The translations under genes were made by a program, and so were the position numbers. The notes beneath the pieces were generated by a model. That model made no database searches and was not told the origin of the DNA. It saw only the letters and a program-made list of their open reading frames with translations. Shown piece by piece: positions 32,970-42,968 of a stretch of DNA of 64,000 bases. The stretch comes from Lactarius indigo (lineage: Eukaryota; Basidiomycota; Agaricomycetes; Russulales; Russulaceae): positions 992,001-1,056,000 of the forward strand of contig JAFKAC010000008.1 of the NCBI GenBank assembly GCA_025766275.1, written 5' to 3'. The first letter of the stretch is position 1. The number at the start of each line of letters is the position of its first letter.

Positions 32970-33645
32970 AGTGTGCTTCATCAATGAGTGGCGAGACCAT
33001 GCCAGGACGTGTGGACTTGGGGGGTCCGACGTCATTAAGGGGGAGTAGAAAGGAAAGGCCTCAAGCCCAACACTCGGGCTGGTCTTACAGCGAACGCCAG
33101 TGACTGCAACCAATTTGAACCCTTGCATCTCAGTCCCATGACAATTGCCAGTATCTCGATAAGAATATATTCTGGCAACACGACATAAACAATCAATCTG
33201 GTCAAAGCCCCAATCACTCACCGTTCTGGAAGTCCTTGCGATTGTGGTGAACCTAGGAGGGCTTTCATGAGTACACCACCAGACTTAAGAAGGAAACGCC
33301 ACAGACTATCAACACAGCAATCACGAAACTGTAGTCCATAACTCTGGTGTGGCGAATTAGTATTATTATAGTAAGGGCCAAAGAAACGCACAGGACATAA
33401 GACCCAGAAGACCCTCAAAACGGTCGGACTCTGCCGGACTCTACGCACGATGGATTTGCGAATGTATAGTGCATACGCGCGGCGAGCACCGACCAGAGAA
33501 TGAAGCCAGGAGAAGACGACCACTCCCATGGCGAGGGGACGAAATCCGAGATCTTGATCCATAGTCAGCCAACGGCCGCTGCATTAGACCGCGACCCAAT
33601 TTGGGAGTCTTTGATCCACATGTGCCTCTGCCTGCTACGGCAAAG
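32970..33645 (-). pseudogene. Membrane-protein family copy 4 (5'-truncated, broken)
   Basis: Only the second half of the gene is present. At its upstream edge (33640-33600, minus strand) MWIKDSQIGSRS corresponds to YVWIKGSQFGAQ of copy 1; nothing upstream is related to the family, so the duplication breakpoint lies here. The penultimate exon region reads VIAVLI before a GTCTGTGGCG splice site, as in copy 1. The last exon begins VHHNRKDFQNG and continues in shifted frames as DWGFDQI, and in another frame VVLPEYILIEILAIVMGLR. Several frame changes make it non-functional. Confidence 0.75.
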
Positions 33646-34876
33646 GACAATGATTTTGTGCGGAAGGGCGCTCGGTCTGTCGGACCCACATGGTGCATCC
33701 GTCTGCCACCCGCCTCCGAGGATAAGGGTCAGTACAGCATGCCCAGAGGCGGGCAAGGCCAGTCAGTCAGTAGTAGTTTCGAAGAAGACTCTGACACTGT
33801 GCATGTTGAGCCGAGCCGTGCGAACAAGTCGCGCACGCTCCTTGTCACTACCTCACGACGTGCTAACACTGGGCCAGCCGGGTCGAGCATGTATCGAACC
33901 AGTCGAGTAACGTCAACCAGCAACAGGTGCTGTAATAGATATGCGAGGTTGCATATACTATTGGAATAGCCAGAAGACGGGGTGAGGTTGTCGGCTTACT
34001 ATCAGTTATAATCACAATCACTGACAGTACTGACAAACCCCCCTATACGAACACTTGCAAAGAGGTGAGAATTGACTTGGAATTACAAAGCAGCTATTAT
34101 TTGCCGCCAAATTCGATCGATTCGTCTCAGCCCTCCAAGTTAGCGCTTTAGCCTTTCCAGCACAACATGTTAGACACAGAGCAACTGGATAGAAGATATA
34201 ATATGCGCACTTTCCCTTGACTCGAGGTCTACCGTACTCCTTCGAAAGGCGCGGTGTCTAGGGTGCTTCACACTTGTTCGGATCACGTTTCTGGTGTAAC
34301 GTTACAGCGGCCTGAGTGCAGTATGGGCGTCTTCCAAGTTTCCCAGGCGCGAGGCAAACGCGCCACTGCACTGGATTACAACTCAGGGCCACTATTACCT
34401 TGACCATTACTGTGATCGATATACCGTACTGTAAGAGTGGCTCCGTCCACAGTGCTTACAGTAGCTCATAATCTACATTGTTGATGGGTACTCAGAGGTT
34501 TGTCAAGGCCTTCGTTTACTGTATTACTAGACTAACTGACGAATTCTTGCTACTACTAACCCTAATCAGCCATTATCCAGTCTCAGGCTCCCGGCCAAGT
34601 TTTGCTGAACCGCTCCTATCAATCGGCTCTCCCGAGTATATCCAGTGCCTACCGGTTGACTGAGTACTCACTGCTGATTTGTAATCAGCGTTCCTCCGCT
34701 CTCCCTATCAAGTGGTCCGTCCTCTGGTGCCGGCTCACATACCGGAAACATTACTCAAGGTGGTTGCGAGAAACAAACGAACGTATGCGTTCAAGGTGTG
34801 TCCTTCTGTACCCCTGTAGTGATCACTGACTTCGTGTGGCGCAGGCGAGAGTTACAGACGTGCAACGACAATCGAT
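33646..34876. other. Intergenic, nothing recognised
   Basis: No family match, tRNA or transposon motif was seen. A plus-strand open frame at 33601-33969 overlaps the end of the broken copy 4 on the other strand and has no recognisable content. Three TACAGTA/TACTGTA heptamers lie at 34427, 34457 and about 34527. A small upstream exon of the F-box gene could lie near 34750-34797, ending before GGTGTGTCC. Confidence 0.55.
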
Positions 34877-36274
34877 ATGCTCCCAGACGGCGTCTTGCTT
34901 GAAATATTTGGCTTCTATCAAGGCCCTCCTTATCGCGGCATATGGGGATGGCACTCACTGGTGCATATATGCCGAAGATGGCGACAAGTCGCATTTGGGT
35001 CGCCACTCCGTCTCAATCTCCAACTTCTCTGCACATTCGGAACTCCTGTCAGGAAGACTTTGGGTATCTGGCCAGCCCTTCCTATCGTCATTGATTATTC
35101 CTTTTTATATTCCTTCAGCGGCGTTACGCCTAGTGACGAAGACGATGTCATTGCTGCACTCGAGCACCCCGATCGTATATATCATCTCGGGCTTGCAGCA
35201 GTAAAGGGCTCGCAGTTGGGGAAGATTGTTACGATGGTGCGGGAACCATTTCCAGCGCTGAAACGTCTTGAGATTCGGTCGGCGAGCGAAGATGCACTAG
35301 TCATTCCTGCCGAATTCTTAGGAGGATCTGCACCATGTTTACAGGAAGTCACTTTATCCAGAATTATCTATCCGACATTACCAGCGCTTCTTCTGTCGGC
35401 CAGTGATTTCGTCAAGCTCCGCCTTCACAATATACCCCCGACTGGTTACATTTCGCCTGAGGCGATGATCTCATGTTTGGCCGCATTGCCCAGGCTCGAG
35501 GTCTTCATCATTGAATTCATATCGGCTACTCCGCGGCCTGATCAAATACCCCCGCCTCCCATGACACGGACTGTCCTTCCTGCTCTCACCTCCTTTCAGT
35601 TCAAGGGTGCCAGCGAGTATCTGGAGGACCTCTCCGCCCGAATTGACGTCCCTCGAGTGAATTGGATCGCAATAGAGTACTTGAATCAGCATGTCGACTT
35701 TCAAGTTGTACGGCTCTCCAAGTTCATTGAACGTTCAGTCGGCCCCAAGCTAACCCTACGCAAGCACGCGAAAGTTACCTTTTTTAGGGACCAAGTCTCC
35801 TTCGCCATGTATTCTCATGCGAACCACCCGTCGTCGGATTGGGTCGCAAGTACTATCATCAGATGCGAAGGGATCGATTGGCAGGTTTCCCACATGGCCC
35901 AGGTGCTCAGCCATTTTTCCGCGATACTCTCCACTGTTGTCCATCTCAAACTCGAGGTCAAGCTCAGTAAAGGCCGTCAATTAAAGGATACGGATGATGT
36001 TGAATGGCTGCACCTCCTCCGTCAATTCTCTGCCATACAGTCACTCCATCTATCTCAAGAACTCGCAGGGCACGTTGCTCTTGCACTGGAAGACATCACA
36101 GGGGAGATGGTCGCCGAAACATTACCATCCCTCGACTTGATTTGCTTAGTGGGTCAGCCGGCATCATCCATTGAGAAGTTCGTCGCTGCCCGCCGTCTCT
36201 CTGATCACCCTGTAACAATTACTGATACCGAAACGGAGTATGATGAAAGACTCAAGTCCTATGTCAGCGAGTGA
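34877..36274 (+). CDS. F-box protein with LRR-like region
   Basis: Probable substrate receptor of an SCF ubiquitin ligase. A single long exon gives 465 residues. The F-box is at the very N-terminus (LPDGVLLEIFGFYQ .. WHSLVHICRRWRQVAFGSPL). The rest is a string of leucine-rich segments (EPFPALKRLEIRSA, LPALLLSASDFVKLRLHNIP, SCLAALPRLEVFIIEF, LPALTSFQFKGA), ending VAARRLSDHPVTITDT. This is the architecture of the large F-box family expanded in Agaricomycetes. The DNA just upstream is open (RRATTID before the ATG) and follows a plausible splice acceptor (GTGGCGCAG), so a short 5' exon may exist. The substrate is unknown. Confidence 0.85.
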   Translation: MLPDGVLLEIFGFYQGPPYRGIWGWHSLVHICRRWRQVAFGSPLRLNLQLLCTFGTPVRKTLGIWPALPIVIDYSFLYSFSGVTPSDEDDVIAALEHPDRIYHLGLAAVKGSQLGKIVTMVREPFPALKRLEIRSASEDALVIPAEFLGGSAPCLQEVTLSRIIYPTLPALLLSASDFVKLRLHNIPPTGYISPEAMISCLAALPRLEVFIIEFISATPRPDQIPPPPMTRTVLPALTSFQFKGASEYLEDLSARIDVPRVNWIAIEYLNQHVDFQVVRLSKFIERSVGPKLTLRKHAKVTFFRDQVSFAMYSHANHPSSDWVASTIIRCEGIDWQVSHMAQVLSHFSAILSTVVHLKLEVKLSKGRQLKDTDDVEWLHLLRQFSAIQSLHLSQELAGHVALALEDITGEMVAETLPSLDLICLVGQPASSIEKFVAARRLSDHPVTITDTETEYDERLKSYVSE

Positions 36275-37894
36275 TCTCCCCGTCGTACTTTGGGGACGAT
36301 CATGCACGCAAACCAACATATGTTTTTATATTGCTTTTTGCTACGTTCGTCACTGTGACGATACCTACATCTGTACAAATGTTAAAAGTCGGGTTCATGA
36401 CATGTGTGCGTTGCAGCCGCAGTGGGTTATCAACAGATAAACTCCTTATGCAAGCGCTTCAGCTTGTGAAGGCCATTAACTTGCTCAACTATGTCCAAGA
36501 CGTGATTCAATCCGCCACCTTGATGCGAGCTCCGAACGTATCGAGTCTACCAGTAGTCGCCACAGTTTCCCTCGTCGCGTATAATTCTTCTGATTGCCCA
36601 AGAAGGAAGGTCTTATCACGATTGATAAGCTAAGCCCGGCCCGGAAGTGTGGGAACCTCACGCTTTACACATTGCTCTCACCTGGACTCTCTCGAGCCGT
36701 CACCTTCATGGGGAACAGCCTTCTCGGGCACCACATCCGTCAGGTCTATTCGGAAAAGACTGGTGCTAGTCTAAGTACAGCCTGCATCTCCTCATCTACT
36801 CCTTCATCGCTGGATGGTCCTAGTTATAGCCATCCTAGACCACTAGACGACTTTGAGACCTCCGCTTTGGGGATCTTGTAGCCACCCTATGTCCCTGCTC
36901 GGACGCTGTGTCTTTCCCTGAGACAAGATAGTCCAACTTCCTTTGATATAGAAAAATTCGAGTAAGAGCAGCTCTCGACAATTATTGATATCATCAGAAT
37001 CGCCGTGGGATCGTGAGCAACCTGAGTCCTCCGCTCCACCGTGTGATCGTGGTACTATGCTTCCTGTGGTATTTCCGGCCCGGTGTCGACCGAATGACCA
37101 CTCTTCTATCTTGGCAATTGGTTCGTATCCTTGTGGTAGCATGACGCGATCATGGTTCTATCTCGAGGCCCGCTGGCTATCGTGCAACAATAGCGCTTTT
37201 TTGGACAGACTATCTTCGGCGGTCAGTTGCACTTGGACCCGAGTCGTGACACTTACTTCCGGTGTTTGGCAAGGACCCGTGTTGAGCCAACGGGCTATCC
37301 ACTGTTTGGAAATCTGTTACTGACTCAATACCCTTCTTCACCTTCTCATACTGAGTTTCCGTATTCCTATCTATTCTCCCTTTCGCCTCTTCACCCGGCA
37401 CACTCAACCAGTGTTTCGACGACTCCCTTTACGTATCTCTAACCCATGGCTCATCTCCCGTTCCCATGCCTTGGGTGGCCAGCGGATACTACCACATGGT
37501 ACCCTCCGTCGCCTGCGTCCATCCATTGTGATTGTTTCCCGATTCGGGTCTACTCTGCAGGTTTTACTATGAACAAATACCCGAAGTTAACCTTCCTGCC
37601 CAGGACCAAGTGCTTCAGACGATCACATGGACTACAGCAACACGCAATTCTCCCAACTGATAATATCACCCCGCGTGCTATTACTCGGCGGATCCACGTG
37701 TAACGCATTGTCCGACATCCAGCTCAACTGTAGGCAAGCGCGAGTCTTTTTGGGGTACTGAAAAGTAGATAAAAGGGCTGCTCATGGTCAACCTTTCGTC
37801 CTTCAGTGACACTTCCGGGCGTCGCAAAACTCTCTTGCACCTGTTCCCACTACCCTTTTTCACTAGCCGTCTTCAACCGCTTTCTTTCACACTG
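36275..37894. other. Intergenic, nothing supported
   Basis: Short open frames on both strands only. A string GYPLFGNLLL at about 37290 recalls the N-terminal proline-rich hinge of cytochrome P450s, but no other P450 motif follows. A plus-strand frame at 37446-37703 has no recognisable content. Confidence 0.5.
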
Positions 37895-39344
37895 ATGTTT
37901 ACATTTCCTATTCGTCTTCTCTCCGCCGTTGTGGTTGCATCTCGTCTGTTCAACCATGTCGCTTGTATCCCAATTGAAGATGTAACATCTTCGAGAAACG
38001 CGTCTCTGGTCGAACTCGAGACAAGCGCAACACCCGCAGCACCCCATTGGGTCATTTACAGCGACCAGTGGTTTAGCGGTGAGAATGGACCTCCCGATCC
38101 GTCGGCTGTCAAAGTAGGTCCACAACCTGCAGTTGTGGCTCGGCGCGGCTCTTTTCTGATTCCGCTATTTAGGGTTTCAATACTTTGTGAGTTTTCCCAG
38201 GCAAGGAACGTGCCTGGGTGTGTGTCTAACACATGTCGCGAAGTATTCTTTCATTCTTGTTGACCTCCGGGCCTGCCGATCAGGCGCTCGAATGGCAAAC
38301 CATTTCCGCGTCTGACCGATCAGCCATTAAGTCTCAGTACGCTGCTGCTGGCATCAAGCTCCTCGTATCCGTTTTTGGGGCGACTGAAGCCCCAACTACT
38401 GCGGGCTCGGACCCTACCACTGTTGCCAATACGATGGCTGCTTGGGTGAAGAAATACGATTTGGACGGAATTGACGTCGATTATGAAGACTTTGGCGCGT
38501 TCGACGGCTCTGGGGGTTCGGCTGTGGCCTGGCTCAAGACGTTCACAAAACAGCTGCGCGTGCATTTGCCACAGGGTTCTTATATCCTGACCCACGCGCG
38601 TGCGTTACTTCTGTTCTTCTTCTTGGATCCCAGAAGTGACCTCCCATTGCCAGCTGTCGCCCCGTGGTTCCAGCCAGACGCGTGGTCAGGCGGTGGGTAC
38701 CTTGCCATTGACCAGGCCGTGGGAGGCCTCATTGATTGGGTGCGTGATAATTTGTCTAATTTGAATTTGCCGGAAACTCACTGGATCCGTGGTGATGCAG
38801 TACAACGTGCAGGTAATTGCTTGAATATATATAGGCACTTTTTGATATTGATATACATTTTCCTCAACAACTAGTTCTACAACCGTATGTTTCACTATAT
38901 ATGCAGAAGATTAACGTTTCTGATTCAATATTGATCAGAGGGTGGTTCCATGTACACGACGTGCACCGGACTGCTTACGAATTCTGGTGGTGCTTTCCCT
39001 GGCTCTTCAGTCTTTGAGATCAACGCAAACGGCGTTTCTCTCAACAAGATTGTCATCGGGAAACCGGCTGTCAAAGGTGACGCTGCCAACGGATACATGT
39101 CCCCCAGTACACTGGCGAGCTGTCTCGTCATGGCAAAGAACAAAGGCTGGAGTGAGTGTAGCGACTCGCCTACATTTTGTGGCTGCTCATCGGTTGTTCT
39201 CACAGGTGCTGGTGTCATGACTTGGGAGGTGAGGACACGTATCTTATTTGCCTTTCATGACTCACCGCTGAGATGGGGGTCATTAAGTTCCCCAACGCCC
39301 AAGCCTCGTGGATCTCCTCTGTTCGCTCGAAAGCATTCGCATAA
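37895..39344 (+). CDS. Secreted glycoside hydrolase family 18 (chitinase/endoglycosidase type)
   Basis: Extracellular hydrolase of beta-1,4-GlcNAc linkages. ATG 37895 is chosen because a signal peptide follows at once (MFTFPIRLLSAVVVASRLFN..CIPI). The catalytic domain starts HWVIYSDQWFSGENGPPD, then (intron) LSFLLTSGPADQALEWQTIS and SAIKSQYAAAGIKLLVSVFG. The active-site strand LDGIDVDYEDF carries the DxxDxDxE motif with the catalytic Glu intact. The rest reads WLKTFTKQLRVHLPQGSYIL, (intron) VAPWFQPDAWSGGGYLAIDQ, SLIDW-type GGLIDW, and later exons EGGSMYTTCTGLLTNSGGAF, IVIGKPAVKGDAANGYMSPS and GVMTWEF, with the last exon ending VRSKAFA at 39342-39344. It is a single-domain enzyme with no chitin-binding module. 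The exon around YNVQFYN (38750-38890) is hard to place by eye. Confidence 0.9.
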
Positions 39345-39779
39345 GTCTCGAGTTGGGTAGGACAGAGCAGTCATACCTCAATATTCTCTCTATCTTCGCA
39401 TGAAATTCAGAGCTTTGGCAGGCACTTGTAAGATTTTTGTCGTATTTGGTAGAGTTAAGTATTCCTGGGAATGTAGTGATATTTTTTAAATGTATATTTT
39501 GCTTTGTTTCGTCTCGAGGGAGGGGGGAGGCGAACTGTTGCTATACGTACCAGGCAAGGACTTCATTCGATCGTTATATGTACAGTACGTGTGTCGTGTG
39601 TACAGCAACACTTCCTTTTCGTTTTCGGGAATACAAATGTTACACATATTCCTAACCCTAGGAACAAAGGCTATGAAAGAACTACCTTCGCCATCCTCAG
39701 CTGTTAGTTTTCTTTGCTCCAAGCTCTTCGTTTCCCGGCAACCGATCTGAGTGTTGTCGGCATCCCGGCTGCCTTCCGC
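39345..39779. other. Short convergent gap
   Basis: 3' ends of the GH18 gene (plus) and the kinase gene (minus) face each other. No CPDase-domain exon of a tRNA ligase could be found here, although that domain would be expected in this position in a full-length Trl1. One TACAGTA heptamer lies at 39581. Confidence 0.5.
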
Positions 39780-40535
39780 TCACCCACGTGCCCTAGCGAG
39801 CGCCGCGCCAACACGCTCAGCGTCTGGAAGGGGCAGCCCTAACACACGCACGACCGCATCGATCGCGCGCGAGAGCGCGTGCTCGAGGTCCTCTCGTACA
39901 TCCATTTCGATCACCGTGTCCGCCTCGCCGTTTGCGAGCGGCTCTGTGGTGCGCAAAAACTGCCACAGGACGCCCTCGTGCGCTTTCCCTTTCTGATCGG
40001 CGCGCAGCGTTTGATGGTTCGTGCCGCGCGCCAGGATGCGGTCTGCGCAGATCCGGTGGGTCTCCGCGTGAGGCTGGTCAAGTGACCAATGGAGGGCGAG
40101 AAGGCGAACGGGCGGGTGCATGCCCTTAACGGCGTCTCTGAGGGCCCGGCGGTGCATTTGAAGGTGGTTGTTTTTGTCGGCTATGACCACGTCATGACTT
40201 TGCAGGAGTTTCTTGACGTTTTGAATGAAAGCAGGCCCCCGCTTTTTAGCCCGGACATCGTCGCTTTGTGTGTGACCGAACTGGAACAGCTCCGCAAGAG
40301 CGACGGCAATGGTCGTTTTTCCGACACCAGGGATCGCGACGGGCATGATGATTGTCTTCCCAAACGTCTTATCAGATGTCGCAGAGAACACCTCACCGCT
40401 CTCTGCCTTCTCCTTATCGCTCTTTCCCTCCGCCGGCCGACTTCCAATAGGCCTGGTATCTGATGGAGCTTTGCGCCGAGTTTTGGCAGGTGGGCCAAAC
40501 GACGGCTCGCCAGTGGAATAGTGCCTCTTTGGCAT
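39780..40535 (-). CDS. tRNA ligase Trl1 polynucleotide-kinase module only
   Basis: The translated frame matches the central 5'-OH polynucleotide kinase domain of fungal tRNA ligase Trl1, which phosphorylates tRNA-exon and HAC1 ends before sealing. The start is ATG 40535 (MPKRHYSTGEPSFGPPAKTR); a basic/Ser-rich linker leads to the P-loop IIMPVAIPGVGKTTIAVALA. Then come FGHTQSDDVRAKKRGPAFIQ, HDVVIADKNNHLQMHRRALR, PVRLLALHWSLDQPHAETHR, the RGTNHQTLRADQKGKAHE loop and a C-terminal helix ..RVGAALARARG. It is one uninterrupted exon of 251 codons with an intact Walker A. The N-terminal ligase and C-terminal cyclic phosphodiesterase domains of Trl1 (over 800 residues in yeast) are absent on both sides. 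It could be a stand-alone kinase, a partial duplicate, or a 3'-truncated gene whose next exon I cannot find. Confidence 0.8.
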   Translation of the reverse strand: MPKRHYSTGEPSFGPPAKTRRKAPSDTRPIGSRPAEGKSDKEKAESGEVFSATSDKTFGKTIIMPVAIPGVGKTTIAVALAELFQFGHTQSDDVRAKKRGPAFIQNVKKLLQSHDVVIADKNNHLQMHRRALRDAVKGMHPPVRLLALHWSLDQPHAETHRICADRILARGTNHQTLRADQKGKAHEGVLWQFLRTTEPLANGEADTVIEMDVREDLEHALSRAIDAVVRVLGLPLPDAERVGAALARARG

Positions 40536-40976
40536 CCCGAAGATAACAAGTCGACAGGGGTGGGGCTGAAACCTGAGGCCTGAAGGGCCGAGAAGAATCG
40601 AATCGATATCAACGCGCACTGTGTAGTGGCAGTGGCTTTGTAATTCCACATACTGTCGTTCTGTCGTCTACATAGATCAGAAAATTTGTCAGCGAGCGTC
40701 AGCCCGTCGGACAGCGACGACAAATGGACTTTCTAATTTGTAGGGGGCATAACTTACGCGACCTGTTCGAGTCCTGTTCGGACAGCCCGGCTGGGCACGT
40801 GCGGCGTCAGTCTCTTCGTGAGTACAAACAATGAGACGACAGCAAGACGACAGTGCCTTCGACAATGAAGCAAGACTTTTGCCAAAAACAAACAAACAAG
40901 GAGCCCTCCAAGGTGTTTAACTAGACACCGTATATCTAATTTGGTAGTAGAGTTAAATATTCGCTTCAGGAGTGAG

Positions 40977-40982
40977 AAAAAA
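40977..40982 (-). terminator. RNA polymerase III terminator of initiator tRNA-Met
   Basis: Six A on the plus strand, hence TTTTTT on the transcribed minus strand, five bases after the tRNA 3' end. Confidence 0.75.
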
Positions 40983-40987
40983 GAAAG

Positions 40988-41070
40988 TAGCAGCACCTCG
41001 TTTCGATCGAGGGACCTCAGGGTGACCAAATTATGGGCCCTGCGCGCTATACCAGCTGCGCCATGCTGCT
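40988..41070 (-). tRNA. Initiator tRNA-Met(CAT) with an 8-nt intron
   Basis: Read on the minus strand: acceptor AGCAGCA/TGCTGCT with the A1-T72 pair, D arm GCGC..GCGC, anticodon stem CAGGG/CCCTG, loop CCCATAA, T arm CCTCG-ATCGAAA-CGAGG. The A1:U72 pair, the G-C-rich anticodon stem and the AUCGAAA T-loop (A54, A60) are eukaryotic initiator hallmarks, so this is iMet rather than elongator Met. Eight extra bases (ATTTGGTC) after A37 must be an intron at the canonical site. A bulged D loop of about 10 nt is slightly long. It lies 450 bp upstream of the Trl1 kinase-module gene, on the same strand. Confidence 0.88.
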
Positions 41071-41184
41071 TCAATAACGTGATGTGTCATTGTATTCTTA
41101 TTTGTGTCATTGCAGTGCGGAGTTGTGTCTAGTCATTGACCAGTCAGTCTTGATTGTCGACATCACCCTTTGCTCCCAACCAAG

Positions 41185-42614
41185 ATGGCTACACCAGAGG
41201 CCGCTTTGAAGCTCGAAATTGCTCGTCTTACAGGTACATTCTCTTTCCACACTCATATTCTTCACTCGTAATGAGGTTTCTAGGTGCTATCAACCGCCAT
41301 CGATCCACGGAGGGCCGCCCGCTGCCCTCGTATCCGACAACGCGCAATACCTATGTCAACCCATCGTACAAGCTCTCGTCCTCGAAAACACACATTCGCC
41401 CCGGATCTCAAACACCCAGTGTCGCTCCGACCTCAAGTACAAGTTCAATTCCCACAGTACGTCCCCAATCCGGCGCCGGCCCCTCGCAGTCACAACCCCG
41501 CGATGTGACTATTAATGGTGTCGTATTCGAGACATCTAAACGCTCCCTCGTTCGCAAAGATAGTGCGTCCATATCTTCTTCTGGTCGACTTCTTGCACAA
41601 CCGTCACCCATAGTCAAGCCATCCTCCAAGCCGCCCTCATTTGGTCCTCGTCCCCGCGTGCAGTCGCAGTTCTCTCGCAACAAGTCAGAAGTGGGCCCAA
41701 GAACTCGGGTTTACAAGCCAAAGGGTCCTCCGCGTAACCGTCTGAAGCTCGACAACACCCGCAGGGCTTACCAGTTTGTTTATTGATGGAGTTCATGTCT
41801 GCCGCTCATCACTGACGATCCCTCGTAGGTCACGCGGTCCCAATTACAGGAAAAAGTATGTCGACAAGCCTTGTCCTAGGTTCACCACGACCGGTGCGCT
41901 CTTATCCAACTCCATGCTTCCTCACCTCCTCACCTGTGGTTCCGATTTTTTTTAACCACTTCCACCCCCTTAACGACAGGTTCCTGCAATCGTGGTCTCA
42001 CGTGTGCTTACAAACATGACCCAGTCAAGATCGCAATATGCTGGCCCTATCTCCAGAACAACTGCCCGCATACCGCAGAAACATGTGCTCTCTCGCATGA
42101 GTCAAATCCCCATCGCACGCCTCTTTGCGTGCACTTTGCGAATGCGGGCCGCTGCACACGCGCAAATTGTCAATACCCTCACGTACGTGTCGGGCGTCGT
42201 GAGGGCGTATGCCGCGACTTTGCTGTGCTCGGCTACTGTGAGGCAGGCATCGAATGTCCAAGACAGCACGTTCGCGAGTGTCCTGACTTTGCTGAGAATG
42301 GAGTGTGCCCGAACAAATTCTGCAAGCTCCCGCATGTCATTCGCGCCAATCGTGCGCGCAAGCCGGCATCCACTGGTGTTCTTGCGGAAGCTGGTCCTCC
42401 CTCCGCTTCTGTTGCTGATGATCTAGTTTCTGCTGTAGCTGCGCCCACGCCGACAGCAGAGGACGCTCAGCTAGGTGATGAGTATATCTCTCTTACCTTC
42501 AATGAGAGCGAGGAAGATGAAGAAAGTAGCGATGATGACGATGATGAGGAAGATGACGACCCGGAAGAGGGCGACAGCCCCAATCCAGGTGACGATGATA
42601 TTGCTCAGGATTGA
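41185..42614 (+). CDS. CCCH zinc-finger protein, ZC3H3/five-finger type
   Basis: Probably a nuclear RNA-binding protein in mRNA 3'-end processing/export, by analogy with metazoan ZC3H3. The start is ATG 41185 (MATPEAALKLEIARLT), followed by an intron, then a Ser/Pro-rich disordered region with TINGVVFETSKRSLVRKD. A basic stretch RVYKPKGPPRNRLKLDNTRR comes before an intron at about 41775-41829. Five C-x-C-x-C-x3-H fingers follow in tandem: CPRFTTTGSCNRGLTCAYKH (split by an intron), CWPYLQNNCPHTAETCALSH, CVHFANAGRCTRANCQYPHV, CRDFAVLGYCEAGIECPRQH and CPDFAENGVCPNKFCKLPHV. The tail is strongly acidic (ESEEDEESSDDDDDEEDDD) and ends at TGA 42612-42614. All finger ligands are present. It converges on eL43. 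Confidence 0.9.
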
Positions 42615-42968
42615 TTTGACTCTATATCTTGCTGTCTTGTTTGTTGTGTGTTCTCGCAACTTGTGTTGCGTTTATGAATATATGCTTTCGGATTTAAATC
42701 GGTGTGGATATCTGAGCCGCAGTGCTGTTTTGCTGTCATCAGGGCGTTAGCTTATCTTAGGCTGTGCCATATCATTACTCTCGCTAATGAGCACTCTGAC
42801 AATCAGCAAATTGGCGTCACTATAAACCAGTCATGGGGGCATATGGTCATTTGTCTTTATATGCATATAAAAAACAACAGAGGTAGAACTGAGAGAATGT
42901 ATTGGCGACCACAGCTTTTATGCCTCCGTGAGATCGCGTAAACGGCGGATTGTGCTAAAAGGACACAA
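42615..42968. other. Convergent gap of the zinc-finger and eL43 genes
   Basis: About 350 bp holding both 3' UTRs. A/T-rich, no other feature seen. Confidence 0.5.

Noticed and set aside
33601..33969. Plus-strand open frame of 122 codons
   Set aside because: Its left end overlaps the broken membrane-gene copy 4 on the other strand, and the rest has no recognisable content.
37270..37330. P450-like hinge string GYPLFGNLLL
   Set aside because: Only ten residues match; no oxygen-binding helix, ExxR or heme Cys motif in any frame within the following 600 bp.
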